From Simmondsia chinensis (Eukaryota; Streptophyta; Magnoliopsida; Caryophyllales; Simmondsiaceae): a stretch of 64,000 bases of DNA. The notes under the pieces are model-generated. The model saw nothing but the letters and a program-made list of their open reading frames with translations, was not told the origin of the DNA and did not search any database. Location: the NCBI GenBank assembly GCA_018398585.1, contig JAGTTD010000014.1:17421387-17485386 (forward strand). The letters are read 5' to 3'. Of this stretch, positions 41,547-54,312 are shown piece by piece; within the stretch, counting starts at the first letter, position 1, and every line of letters starts with the position of its first letter. The position numbers were made by a program, and so were the translations under genes.

Positions 41547-42589
41547 TGTCACGGGTCGTAATTGGCTAACATTGTCCCCAGTGCTTAATAAGCAGTTATA
41601 TGCCATGGGGTCTCCATAGCCCATCTGGTACTAACGCTTATGTATTGAATGCAGGTATGTTCCTTAGTTTGCTATGTATTTCGTCTCTTTAGAGGGTATA
41701 CTGCTGCTTGCTGACCATAAGGGGTAGGCTAGCCCGGCCCTACCCCTGGGGGCTCGGGAGCCGCATGGGTGATTTGTGCTCATCGCATGCCAAGTGGTAT
41801 CAGAGCGAGGCTTATGTTACGCGAGTAAGCAGCCATCTTGGGAGCGAGCTTGTCCGTGGTGCTTGATGACTCCTTGGGTGTGGGAGTTGCTTGCATCCCA
41901 GGTGCGTCAAGCGAGTTTGTACACTGGGATGGACACTCCTCGTGTGGTGGGAGCACTCTGTAGGACGGAGTGGCTCGTGTTCCTAGTATGGCGGAGGTGC
42001 ACCATGTGTGGTGTTAGTCGAGGTGGCTGACCATTTGGCCGGCTTGCTACATGTAGATTGAGCCGATCCTGTGGGGTGGAGTGCAAAAGTGAAGTGTTAA
42101 CAAGCATTGTTAATGCAAGACATGTACGTGGCAGATTATGGTACGTGGAGTTGGCGGGTGGCTCTTTGAGCCCGCTGCTTATCATTGGGCGGCTGTCGAT
42201 GGCATGTCAAAAGTGTCACTGGGAGGGGATGACAATGTGGTCGTCCTGTGACCAATCAAGGCTATTGGAGATGTAGAGAAGCGACGATGGGCAGTACCAT
42301 CACCCACAACGAGGACATTCACGGAATTGGGTAGGGGAGAATGTCATGGGCCACCTTTGGCCAACATTGTCCCCGATGCTCAATAAGCAGTCATATGCCA
42401 TATGGGGTCTCTATAGCCTATCTAGTACTAACGCGTATGTATTGAATGCAGGTATATTCCTTAGTTTGCTGTGTATTTCGTCTCTTTAGAGGATATATTG
42501 CTACTTGTTTACCGTAGGGGTTAGGCTAGCCGGACCTAGCCTCAGGGAGCCTAGGCACCGCATGGGTGATCTGTGCTCATCCCTTGACA
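41547..42589 (+). mobile_element. TRIM-like miniature LTR element (1,043 bp)
   Basis: Direct terminal repeats at 41547-41792 and 42342-42589 (about 247 bp each) both start TGTCA and end CA. A perfect tRNA-Met primer site TGGTATCAGAGC lies at 41795-41806 and a purine tract GGGTAGGGGAGAA precedes the second repeat. The ~550-bp interior has no retroviral coding sequence. The flanks CTTAT and CTATG are at best a decayed duplication. It sits in the protease-RT linker of B4. Confidence 0.88.
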
Positions 42590-42605
42590 CTATGCTCAAC
42601 CACCT

Positions 42606-43179
42606 TGATAAGCTTCAAGGATTAGTCTTGGATCTTAACCTAGGTTGAGATAGTGAGAGTATGAGATGAGAAGAGAGAATTAGAGTTTAGAAGAGATAAG
42701 AAGTGATAGAGAGATGAGAAGTAGAGAGAGATATCAAAAGATATCAATTTGTCATTCATCAAAATTATGAGGATTACAAGCTAGAGCCTTCTACTTATAC
42801 TACTTCCTCTTAGGATGGCTTAAGACTAAAAATATCTAGAGATACAATGCATGTGGACCAAAGAGCTAATCGACTCAACCAACACTAACTAACTAGCCGC
42901 CAACCTTGACTTATCTAATCTAACGGCCTTGACCTCCCAACTACTGGCAACTACTTCACTTATTACATGACTTAGCCGAGCTTAAGCTACTAATTACATC
43001 AAGACTTAATCTAGTTACAATATCAACTAATACAACTCATTAACTAAGCAACCTTCAACATAGCAGCAGTACCAATATATTAGCAGCAGCACCGCAGCTA
43101 ACAGCAACATGACAGCACTAACAGCCCAATGCAGCAGCTACAACAGCCCCCTAGACTTCATCAAGCTCGGATCATAACA
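42606..43179 (-). repeat. 3' LTR of A3 (574 bp)
   Basis: Minus strand TGTTATGATCCGAG ... AAGCTTATCA. Contains the pyrimidine-rich U5 and AGTATAAGTAG box. Confidence 0.92.
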
Positions 43180-43338
43180 TTCCCTTCCCCTTGAAAACAT
43201 TCTTGTCCTCAAGAATGGAAGAGACTTGTAACAATGAAGATCACTTATTGCTTATGAAAAGATAGCTGAATTGATGAACTTCTTGCACTGAATCAGCACT
43301 AAATCTGAACAAATCCATATGAAATGCAGCAGAACACC

Positions 43339-46192
43339 TTAGTACGATGCTTGTTCTGCACAAGGTCTTCGTGTGGATGTGTGGTACCCCTTCTGGTGGT
43401 CTACACTAATCAAACCAGACCAGCCAAACCTCAACAACCAGCCCATGGCACAACTTATTGCAGCTAATACAGCTCCAAATTCTATCTTGCTGTAAAGAAT
43501 CATAAAATGCATCAATGCTTCTGAATTCCTGCTTGTAGAATGCTGCATAACAGATTCTGAATGTCTTAAAACCCATAAGACTGCATATAAAGCCCTTGAA
43601 CACCTCGAGAGACCTTCCAAACTCAAACCAAGAGAACCAAGGATCAAAATCAGCTTGTAGACATTCCCAATTGTAGCTCAAACAGCCCCATTTCTGGGTC
43701 ATGGTAACAAAACACATTGAATTCCCATAAGAATGCAGCTGCAACCATTTCATCTTGGATCTTATCCAATATTTGCATTGCTTAAACATCCACTTACTAA
43801 ACCATCTCAGACTAAGCTTAACAAACACTTGATTGCTTTCTGATTCCACATGACATGCTGCAGAACTCGAAATTTCAGCAGTGTATAACCTGGACAACTC
43901 ATAGCTACGGATAATACAAATTTCAGCTCGATTTTAGTCCAGACGGAAACTCATTGACGCAAACAAGTTATTACATCTTCCCAAAACCATAATAGCACCA
44001 ACCACGCTCAATCTGAACAACTCATTTACTGCTGACAGTGAAGGGATTGTAATTCTCCAAGAATTTCCAGCAGCCACTAATCCTTCCATTGCTTGAATCT
44101 TGTTTGTGAACTTGTAAGTTATGAAAGTCTCAGCCTTTTCCTCCCAAACTCTTGCATAGACCACACAAACTAAGAGTGCATAAGCCATTGTTGAATGCCA
44201 AGGACACAATGTCATAACTTGAACTTCCAAAACATTCCAATCGACATTGTTAATGCTACAGCTCACACCTTCCAGCCTGTCCGCAAGACTTTCCTAAATT
44301 CCAAGCTCATTCAACCACCAAACATGCCTCCAATGATTAAGCTTTGCTTTCTTGTCAACCATCTCAAACATGAGTAACAAATATAACAAGTGGAGACACC
44401 AACAAAACTCTTGAACAGCTGTAAACTTCCTCAAATCTAGAGTTGATCTGTTCCAACCTCCCTTGCTGATGTTTACTCTAATTTCAGCTGGAATTATCCT
44501 CAATGCTGCACTGATCTTTTTCATCCAAACATTGAGAAAATATTGATGCTTGTGCATATAATTTTTCCAATCAGAACAACCCCAAACACATTCAGGTTCT
44601 GAATCTGATCAGCATCTTTCAGTTGCTGTTTGTTCCAATTTCCAAGTGCTATCATCTTTGTCTTTACTTAGCTTAGTACACCTGCTGTGAGGTCATACCA
44701 GAGGCCCAACGCTTCTTCAAAGCATCCACACTTCCTCCACCAACTAATAGCAACTACCATCCCTTCAAGGAAATGCTTGTGTTTGAACCGAAGCAACACC
44801 AATTCCGGAACAATTGAGACTTCAATGTCACGACCTGAATTATGCAGCTTGCAACTTGTATAAGCCTTTTCTTCAAAGCTTGTTTTGATGTTAACTTCAC
44901 CATGACCCACAGCCACTACCATCTTTCCACCATTGCTTGCATTGGCACTGAATTGTTCATCATCAAACAGTAGCCCCAGAGGTCTAGCTTTTCCAATCAC
45001 TTGTAATTCATCCTTTCCCAGATCAATGGGACTGCCAACATCAATTACATCATTTAAAGCATCTATTGTACTGATGTGGATCTAATGAGAAACTTGTCTC
45101 TCCACATTACATCCATTGTACAAATCCATCAACTTAATTGCTTGCATAGGACCCAAGCTTTGTTTGTTGCGAATTTTGAAACGCACTCTCGCAGCTCGAT
45201 TACTTCTTTTCAGCAGAAAATTGACTCGTTTCAGCTTCACATAGCCTTGAGTATCTTCTCCCGGATCAGGAGGCAACTCGTCATAAGAGTGTGTATTGGA
45301 ATACACCTTTTCTCCACTCAAAAGCACACCTTGTTCAGCATCAGATAGTACCACAGCAGCAACAATTGATTTCCCACAAAATGAGATTGTTCAGCAGTGA
45401 AGGTGCTTCGATCCTGCATACCAGCTTTCCATGGAGTGACACTTAACAGATTTGGTGATGTATTCATTGATACTACAGCAGTAGCATCAAATTTTTCAGT
45501 TGAAATCAAAGGTTTTGCTATATCCAACCCTTGTACACCAACATATACATAAGTAAAATCAGTATCTTGAGTTAGGTCTTGTTGATCAACAAGCATCCTA
45601 GGCTGAAACACCACCTCTTGCTTCAACTTCTGCTTTGTCAACTTCTTTTTACCCCAAAAATCTCTCAACGCTTCACTTAGATGGTTCCTCTTCGCCTTAC
45701 TCTTTGCTTTCTTTATCATTCCCTTGACATAAAAATCGTATTCCATTCCGGAAGTAAATCTTGTTGTAGCTCATCATCTTCAAAATACTCTAACCCTAGC
45801 AAAGAGCCTTCATAAGGATTAACTTGTTCAAACTCAGGTTTTTCTAACTTGTGTTCATCAATTTCGGCATTACCATGGTCTACTTGATCTTCAACGGCAA
45901 CCGATTCCACTCCAACCTTCTCATTTCGCTCAGCATTGAACTCTTGTTGTTTAACGCTATCCCTTAGCTCAGGGGACTCATTTGCATCAAGAACACCCGC
46001 ACCATCTCGATTGATGTTTGTAAACTGATGAGCTTAAAACTGCCGATCAAAAATTCGTTGCAGCTCTTCGTCCTATGCCTGTTTCATTTTCTGGCAGAAC
46101 TCCTCGTGTTCTTGTCTCAATTCTTATTTTATTTTCTCCCAATAATCACTCATCACTGATTGACATGAGCCATCATCATCCATACTAGCCAT
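43339..46192 (-). pseudogene. Family A frame of unknown function (A3)
   Basis: Starts MASMDDDGSCQSVMSDYWEK at 46192, unlike the D-type leader of A2. It then aligns with A2 to the end: VDHGNAEIDEHKLEKPEFEQ, KSKAKRNHLSEALRDFWG, KFDATAVVSMNTSPNLLS, HSYDELPPDPGED, RAARVRFKI, CGCFEEALGLWYDL, CPWHSTMAYALLVCVVYARV and WFSWFEFGRS. Several frameshifts (near 45730, 45340, 44600 and 43500) and stops break it. Conservation of these blocks through such divergence suggests past selection on the protein. Function unknown. Confidence 0.75.
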
Positions 46193-47270
46193 ATTTGCAA
46201 TGAACAACAATGCTTCGATCTGGAACAGCTCAGTTCGCAGAGATAAGAACTAACTCAATTCGCAGGGGAGCAAAATTCGATTCAAATCACTTCAACTGAT
46301 GATTGCTTAAAGAAATTATACTCCTTCGTTCGCACAAAACAAACACTTACTAACGGTTCCATTATCATCACTGATTACAAACCCTAATATGCAAAATTTC
46401 GCCACAGAGAACTCGAATAAACCCTAACTGCGATGTTTTCTTGAATATTCAGACTTACAATTCTGAATTAAGCTCCATTCTAGATCGCAATCAAGTCCTT
46501 AACACAATACTCAAAGCAATCTTCAAGAACGAAATCGGATTTCAACACTTTCGGTGCTCAGTTCAATGTTAGATTCTCGCCTAAGCAAATCTCCACTCAA
46601 TAACATATAATTCTTAAGAATCAAACGCAGATTCTGATGAATTCTCACCACTTCTATGCTTATTAACACGAATTATATCACAAAACAGCAACAACACAGA
46701 GTTTAATTGGATTGTAACTTTCAGTTCAGAAACCGTTACCTCAAGCTCAACAACTGAATTATAGAACCTGAAATCACCTCAATGCAGCTTGTTTCTGATC
46801 TTTTGATTATGATCAAGCGTAATGTTGACCCCATAGCTCACTTTAAGCTTCTTCTCCAATTGATCAAATGAATAATTGATCAAGAACAATTAAGCTCAGC
46901 ACTCAACTTCAGCAACTAATACTTTGCTCAGCACTCAACTTCAGCAACTAATGCTTGATCAGATTCAATCTGAATCAGCTTGATATTGAATGTAATCAAC
47001 AATTACTGATCAATTAAACTTTCTTCAATGTATTTCAATCAAATTGATCCCAACCAAAGCAATTCCCAGGCAATGCGCAGGATATGAATAATGCATATGT
47101 CAGCAAACCCCAATCTTTCAATTTAGAATTCAGAATTGAATTCTAAATCACATAAAATGAACTAAATCAGTATCAAACTGTTTTTGTTGATTAATTGCAA
47201 CACAATCAATCAGATTTTGTAATTTTTTTTATTTTTTTGATTTAGAGCTTGATTCGGAAGCCAAATCAAG
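46193..47270 (-). other. Untranslated leader of A3
   Basis: About 1.1 kb, AT-rich, no long frame. A short direct repeat (CTCAGCACTCAACTTCAGCA) occurs twice near 46895-46945. Confidence 0.65.
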
Positions 47271-47284
47271 GCTTTGATACCAAT

Positions 47285-48131
47285 TGATAAGCTTCAAAGA
47301 TTACTCTTGGATCTTAACCTAGGTTGAGATAGTGAGAGTATGAGATGAGAAGAGAGAATTAGAGTTTAGAAGAGATAAGAAGTGATAGGGAGATGAGAAG
47401 TAGAGAGAGATATCAAAAGATATCAATTTGTCATTCATCAAAATTATGAGGATTACAAGCTAGAGCCTTCTACTTATACTACTTCCTCTGAGGATGGCTT
47501 AAGACTAAAAATATCTAGAGATACAATGCAAGTGGACCAAAGAGCTAATCGACTCAACCAACACTAACTAACTAGCCGCCAACCTTGACTTAACTAATCT
47601 AACGGCCTTGATCACACAACTACTAGCAACTACTTCACTTATTACATGACTTAGCCGAGCTTAAGCTACTAATTACATCAAGACTTACTAGAACAACAAC
47701 AACAATAAACCCAGTGCCTCCAAGAGCTCCCACAAAAGCAGGGTCTGGGGAGGGTATATATACGCAGCCTTCCCCCTCAAGGGGGCTACCCTAAAGAGAG
47801 GCTGTTTTCGAGGACCCCCAGCCTGAGAAGCCTGAGAAGCTGTTCCGCTGCAAGGAGCCAAGGACCTGGCAAAAACAGAGGAAGCAGCAAGTGCATGAGT
47901 AAAGCAAACTCACGACAAGCACACTGCACGCAAAGCAAATATGCTCAAAGCATGCCACAACAAGCGTAAACTACAATATCAACTAACTCAATCAACTAAG
48001 CAACCTTTAACATAGTAGCAATACCAATATATCAGCAGTAGCACCACAGCTAGCAGCAACATGACAGCACTAACAGCCCAATGCAGCAGCTACAACAACC
48101 CCCTAGACTTCATCAAGCTCGGATCATAAAA
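47285..48131 (-). repeat. 5' LTR of A3, interrupted by a SINE
   Basis: It aligns to the 574-bp 3' LTR except for an extra ~284 bp at 47688-47971. The outer end is ATAAAA in place of ATAACA. Confidence 0.9.
47688..47971 (-). mobile_element. Au-like SINE
   Basis: On the minus strand it shows the shared plant SINE core: AACAGCCTCTCTTTAGGGTA, AAGGCTGCGTATATATACCC, CTCCCCAGACCCTGC and ACTGGGTTTATTGTTGTTG ending in a (TTG)n tail. The tRNA-derived 5' part is degenerate. It is absent from the other LTR, so it entered after A3 inserted. A clear target-site duplication was not seen. Confidence 0.8.
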
Positions 48132-50327
48132 CACCATTTTGTCCCGGCTAGGTAAAGTAATCCTTGAACTCAAGAAGTAAGGTCAAATACTGCTTCCTCT
48201 GCTCTTCAAAAAATAGAGCGCTCATATAGCTAGGTCTTGGCTCCTTTGTTGAGCCCAAGTTGACCTGAGGGGGTCTTGAACTTCAGCACTTAAATCCTCC
48301 ATCTTAGCCGGCACTGCTTTCAAGTCAGATTGCCCCAGCTCTTTTTCTTGTGTCATTTGGACTTGGAAGCCATTTTTATCATATGGTTATTCTGTCCACA
48401 GTTAGTCCTCAGCATGCCAAGCCACAAGCCTTGTTATGGATGATGAAACGGTCATCTAGGCCATTACTGGGAGGTCCTGGCTCCTCCACAAAAGGCTTCT
48501 AATGTGCCTCAAAGGTCTCCTTATCAAGAAGAGTTCTCAAGCATCCCCAGAAGTAAGAGTCTTCTAACTCCACATCCACTTAATCAAACTTAGCTTTAGT
48601 AAGCGGGATGTTAAGGATGGCTATCATTTCTTGGTGTTGGGCAAACTAAGGAGTGGTCCTTTTGACATTAAGTGGTCCCATGCCATCTTCGTAGAACTTT
48701 GCCATAACATAATTAGAACAGGCCATGAATGGCTTGTTATCTGCCATAACAACCTCATATTTGTCATGGTCCTAGAAGATTAACAACTGGCGAAGTGAAG
48801 AAAGGATACAATAATTGGAAAGTAGCCAATCTCTTCCAAGCAAAGCGCTGTACATTGAAGTAGTATCAACTACAAAGAAGGTTGTTAGCTTGCTTAAGCT
48901 ACCAACAATTAACTCAATCAGGATGACCCCCTCAAACTTACTAGTGACCCCAAAAAAGCCACAAATTGCAACATCTAAAGTGATCAAGTCATCTCACGAT
49001 TTACCAATGACCTCTTACATATATGAAGGCAAGACATTAATGGCAGCGCCATTATCCACCAAGACCTTGTTCACCATGATGCCATCAAATTTGGCCTTGA
49101 CGTATCGAGGCTTTATGTGTTTATTGGTAGTATTAAGCCCATGTTCATTATGTCAGGAGTGTAAATAAGTTGACTTTTATGTTGGGGTTTTAACTTTAAA
49201 GACAAAGGATCAGGGTTACCTTTGGTAGCTGCCACTTCAGCTATAAGTCCCAACTAGGGATCCACATCTTATGCTATCACATCTCCCTCAACAGCTTCTT
49301 AAGCATTAGTTGCCATAAACTCCAAGGGAAGGAGCAGGGCAGTTCGAACATCAACCTTCTCCGAGAGTGATCCAAATTGTATTTGGACCCCTTGGCTTGC
49401 TTCCTTCTTGCCATCCATTGGCACATCCTGATCTTGCTTTTGAGGACTTCCATAAGTTAGTATATCCTGGTCTAGAGGTTGGTCCGTTGGCTCAATCCCT
49501 GGAGTCTCAGATTCCTCCATAGGTTGAGGCATTTCTTCTTTGTGGAAATCATTCTTTATGTCAGACCACATTGGCTTAACACAGTCTAGAGGTTCCACTA
49601 AATTGATGCTGAGGGGACTGTACTCCTCCTCATCATCTGATGATCTTTGAGCCAACAAATTCTTGGCAAGCTGATCCGACCAAGACTTTTTTCCTTCAAA
49701 GGATGAAAGACTAGTCCATCTCTCAAGCTTCTTGCATGGCTCACCTTTACCAATTGTGGTATAAGGTCTAGGTCCCGTTCCTAGATCCTTGAGATCCATA
49801 AGCTCAGTGCACCTCCCCTTGCGGACTTTGTCCTCTTCTTTAGAGAGCCTAGCGAAGCAAGTGTCAAGCAGAGCTCTTCGTTGTGCTGCTTTCTTTTGCA
49901 ATTGCCTTCTCTTCTGAGTTCGAGTAAGGTTGGAGGGACCTGCATCCTCTTGCTCGAGGTGATTCCTTCTCCAAACGTTACCAAAACGGACCCCGGAAGG
50001 GTGGTGTCCTAACTGTCATGGTTCCTGACTGGTGTCCACATCAGGTAGGTGGTACTTTAGATTTCTCTTTGGGGGCCAATCCTCATCATGATCTAGGCAT
50101 TTGAAGTGAGACCCCGATAAAGTCCAATCAGTGATGCCTTCTTAGAGGGAGCTGGCATTTTTCTTGGGTAAAGGATCTGATTCTTCATTTCTGATACAAC
50201 TTGTGACCACAGCCTTTACAAAGGTCATGAGCGAGGCATATGAGCTTCCTAGACGCCTGCCTCTTAGTAACAAAGACAGTTTGCCAATGGTTCCTAGTGA
50301 ATATTCCCACGGCTAATTGCTTACACA
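48132..50327 (-). pseudogene. Protease and gag C-terminal region of B4
   Basis: Protease remnant at about 48770-49150 (SALLGRDWLLSNYCI; the catalytic motif region is near 49050). An acidic gag tail follows upstream in the gene: RSSDDEEEYSPLSINLVEPL and a basic TRTQKRRQLQKKAAQRRALL (49299-49984), both as in B2. 49985-50327 is decayed gag with a Cys/His-containing KGCGHKL-like piece. Cut by the B5 LTR. Confidence 0.75.
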
Positions 50328-50670
50328 CTAAAATCGAGGGGACTTGAACAATGTCGTTTTGAGCAAAGTGCTATGTGCTTAACACGTGAGGACTTTGTCG
50401 AGGAGAATTAAGCCTTTAGGTGCTGAGGTAACGGCATCTCGAGTCCAATATCCTGACAAGATCATTACCCTCTTTTTTTTTTTTTGGTAAGTCAGTGTGA
50501 AAATATCATATATGAACAAATATATGTACAAGTCTACGAGGGGCATACCCCAAGCCAAGGCCCAAGGCCTACATCAATGAATCAATCCGAAGAAAGAAAT
50601 CAAAACAACGAAATCAAAAGCCAATATGGCCAAACAAAAAGGACAAAGCCAAAAACCAAAAAATATAAAG

Positions 50671-53600
50671 CTAGCACTCAATCCCCCACTCCTGCAGAAG
50701 CTGTGAGTGACGATGAGCACCACGAAGCGTAGGAGCAGCAATGAGACGGCTGCGAACCAATCCTTTGATCTCCTCAGTGATGACTGCAGAAGGCCTGGAC
50801 TGGGAGCGCTGGATCCTCAGGTTACGCTCGTACCAGAGGGTGTAAATCGTCACTGAAAGACAAAGGCGGGCAAGGAACCGATCGACCCCGCGACCACGGA
50901 GTATGGAAGCAGCCCACTGAACCAGCTCATGCCAAGGAAGCAAAGGCCATGCGAAAGAGGTGCGAGAAGACACCCTAAACCAAACAGTAGCAGAGAAGCT
51001 GCAGCTGAAGAAGAGATGGATGTGCGAAGCATCATCTGACCCACACAACACACAAGTAGCCCGAACATCCTGCACTTGATGTCTTAGTAGCCTGTCAAAC
51101 ATCCAAAGCTGCTCACAAGAGGCAAGCCAGAGAATGAAGGAGTGCCTCGGAATATGCAGCTAGAACCAGAGGAGATGGTGGGTGGAGTCCTCCTCCCTCC
51201 GACTACGAATCATCTCCCAAGCTGACCTGGTGGAGAAGATCCCAGACGGGTAGCCCATCCACCGAACACTATCAGCTACCCCCGGCCGGGGCCTGAAGTC
51301 AACAGAATCCCAGATAGGTAGCAGCTCGGCAATATCCTGTGTGAAGCGCCACTGATCACCCTGAATAATGTCAGAAACATGAGAGCCCAGGCGATGACCA
51401 GTGGAGTGAAGTTGGCGGAATGTAAACTGTCACCCCTCTAAACGTCCGCACGGCAACCAGTAGTCAGACCACAAAGTTGTATCACGGCCGTCACCAATAA
51501 TATGTCGGAAGGCCCCGGCACACAACGACCTAACATCCAGGATGCTCCTCCACGACCATGGAATCGAGCCTCGAGGCTGAATATCCCAGAAGGATTTCCC
51601 CTGGAGTTGGTTGGCATGGATCCATTGAGGCCAGAGAGAATCACGATCAGTCAAAAGAACCCAATATATGCTTCATGAGAGAAGCCTGGTTCCACTCACG
51701 CAACCGCCAAGTCCCAAGACCCCCTCCCTACGGGGATAGCAGAGATGCGACCAGGCAACCTTGGCCCCACCTGGGCCCAGAGAAGTGCCCTTCCACAGAA
51801 AGGCGGCAAGAGTCGACTCAATCTTTCGGATCATTAGCTTTGGAAGGATGAAGACAGATGACCAGAAGACCTGAATGGAAAAAAGAACCAATCGGATGAG
51901 CTGCCGATGGCCGGCATATGATAAAGAGTGGGAGGTCCAGAGCTGAATGCGAGCTAGGATGCGATCTAATAAAGGCTTGCAGTCCATGAACTGAAGCCTC
52001 GTCGTGATGAGCGGCACCCCCAGATATCTGACCGGGCACTGTCCCAATCTGAACCCCAAGATGTCAAGGATAGACTGTCGAAGCTCAGGCTCAACCCCGG
52101 TAATGAAGACGGTACTCTTTGCTGCGTTCGAGGATAGCGCCAAAAGTGCAACAAATCGATCTAATGCCTCCCGAATAACCAAAACACTGCCCCCATCTGC
52201 CTCACTGAAAATCATAAGGTCATCTGCAAAGCATAAGTGAGTAAGGCTGGTAATCTGGCAACGAGGATGAAAGCGAAACCTCGGATCAGAAGATGCGCGG
52301 CGCAACAAACCCCGTAAGCCCTCCATGGCAATAACAAAGAGAGAGGGAGAGAGAGGGTCTCCCTGCCTGATACCCCTGCTCGTGCCAAAGAACCCCTGAA
52401 GTTCGCCATTAATGGCGACTGAAAATCTGGCTGTGGAAAGGCACTCCCGCACCCATCAAATCATAACCTCAGGAATACCCATAGACTGCATAGCAATAAG
52501 AATGAACTCCCAGTGCACCGTGTCAAACGCCTTGCGAAGATCAACCTTCAAAGCACATCGAGGCGATGACGTCTGAAGGTGATAATCGCGCAAAAGCTCC
52601 TGAGCCAACATAATACAGTCTGATATCCTCTGACCAGGCACAAAAGCGAACTGCGAGTCATCAATGAGGTAAGGAAGCACCCCATTTAACCTGTTGGCAA
52701 TGATCTTAGTGATACACTTATAGACCACATTGCAACAGGAGATCGGGCGGTAGTCAGTGAAGGTGGAAGGGTTCTCCACCTTCGGGATCAAGCTGATGCG
52801 AGTAGAATTCAGGGCGCCCAGCATGCTCCCCGACTGAAAGAAAGACCGAACAGCTTAAATAACGTCACGCCCCACCACATCCTAAGCCCTCTTAAAGAAG
52901 AGGGAGGTGTAACCATCAGGGCCAGGAGCCCTATCATCACCAGTGGAGAACAAAGCATCTCGCACCTCAATATCTGTAATCGGAAGGGTAAGAGGCCTAG
53001 CCTGATCCTCAGAAAGCCGGGTCTGAAAGAGCTCTGAAATATCCTCACGAAGCGGCCCACTCGGCTCAGTCAATAAGTCACAGAAGAAGGAGACACCTGC
53101 CTCCGATATCTCCACATCATCATATGTCCTCCTGCCATCAGTGCGAACAATGGAGTGGATCCAGTTCCTAGCCTGCCGATGTGTGACAGACTTATGGAAG
53201 AACCGGGTACCCTGGTCTCCCAGAGAGAGCCACTGGATGCGAGACTTCTGAAGATAGAAAGCCTCCTCATCCCTACATAAACGCGAGTAGTCACAAGAAA
53301 GGCGACGCTCGTCCTCTCGAAGCAAAGTACTCTCCGGATGATCATCAAGCGCCCACTGACCCGCACTCTAGGCATCTCTCGCCACCACATCACGAGCCGA
53401 AATGTGACTAAAATGTCTAGCATTGAGGGCCTTCAGCTCCCCCTTCAGCCACTTCAGCTTCTGGGTGAGCTGATACATGGGTGTGCCATCAATGCTAGTC
53501 TCCCAAACTCTCCTCATCGTGGGTAGAAACTCCTCATGGTCAGCCCAAAAGTTAAAGAACTTGAAAGGGAGCCGCGGATTGCGGCGCTCTCCAAGTCCTG

Positions 53601-54300
53601 TAACTACAAAGGGACAGTGGTCAGAACATAGCTCTAGGGAAAAGAACTCGACAGAAGAGGAGGAGAAAGAACGCAACCAACCCTCGCTCACTAAACACCA
53701 GTCAAGACGCTTCAGAATGAGAGCGTCACCATCTAATCCATTAGACCACGAAAAACGAAGTCCAGTGTAAGGCAGAACTATAAGCTCAGAGTCGTGAACA
53801 CAGTCCCTAAAGTCATCCATGTGCCCAGGCCAAGTGTCCTGGCCACCCCTCCTATCACTCGGACTGAGGATAGCGTTAAAGTCTCTAAGGAGTATCCAAG
53901 GCTCCTCCTGGAGGCCCACGCTGGCTCCTTGAATATAGCGCCAAAGCTCCCGGCGCAGTCCCGGCTCGTTGAAGCCATAAACAAACTTAGCAGTGAAGTC
54001 CATATCACCTCGGATGCCAGAAACCCGGCAGGTAAGATACTGATCCCCACCCTGTACTCTCACTACACGGTAGAAGGTCGGATCCCAGAGAACGATGATA
54101 CGGCACCCACGGGGTCTCACCCCACTGAACAAAAACTGCCACCCCTCAGCACAGCGGGCAACAGCAGAATCAATATCAACCGGGTTAGCCTTGGTCTCAA
54201 CCAAACCAACCAAACTCAGACGACTAGATGCGATCCAGCCACGAATAGCACAAATAGTATTGGGGTTATTAAACCCCCTCACGTTCCAGCATCCAATCAT
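50671..54300 (-). pseudogene. LINE ORF2: endonuclease, reverse transcriptase, zf-RVT
   Basis: About 1,210 codons in one frame from ATG 54300 to 50671. The endonuclease (53368-54300) starts IGCWNVRGFNNP and has GLVETKANP, LRDFNAILS and CSDHCPFVV. RT (52900-51800) has LIPKVENPSTFTDYRPISCC, KVDLRKAFDTVHWEF, GIRQGDPLSP and the catalytic FADDLMIF. The zf-RVT tail (about 50900-51150) has FILWLASCEQL and CVLCGSDDASHIHLFFSC. Stops lie near 53368, 52882, 52859, 52453, 51430 and 51150. A short out-of-frame segment near 51655-51740 is compensated. Not translatable as one protein. Confidence 0.93.
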
Positions 54301-54312
54301 GGAACCGGGAAA

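Larger units (their letters stand above)
42606..48131 (-). mobile_element. Family A LTR retrotransposon A3, complete structure plus SINE
   Basis: 3' LTR 42606-43179, 5' LTR 47285-48131 (the latter enlarged by a SINE). Target-site duplication CACCT/CACCA (42601-42605, 48132-48136), one mismatch. Primer site TGGTATCAAAGC on the minus strand at 47271-47282; polypurine tract AAGGGGAAGGGAA at 43180-43192. The interior has a leader and a diverged family A frame. Confidence 0.92.
40056..50327 (-). mobile_element. Tat/Ogre-like element B4, split by TRIM and A3
   Basis: Minus strand: gag end and protease (50327-48132), then A3, a 16-bp remnant, the TRIM-like element, then RT, RNase H and part of the second RNase H (41546-40056). 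The sequence broken by the two insertions is contiguous in B2 near 16290-16330. Both LTRs and integrase are missing. B5 cuts its gag at 50327. Confidence 0.83.

Noticed and set aside
41776..42276. Short open frames in the TRIM-like element
   Set aside because: They overlap on both strands, have no domain, and TRIMs are non-coding.
43081..43150. CAG/CTG-rich stretches as a trinucleotide repeat locus
   Set aside because: They are part of the family A LTR, imperfect, and recur in each copy.
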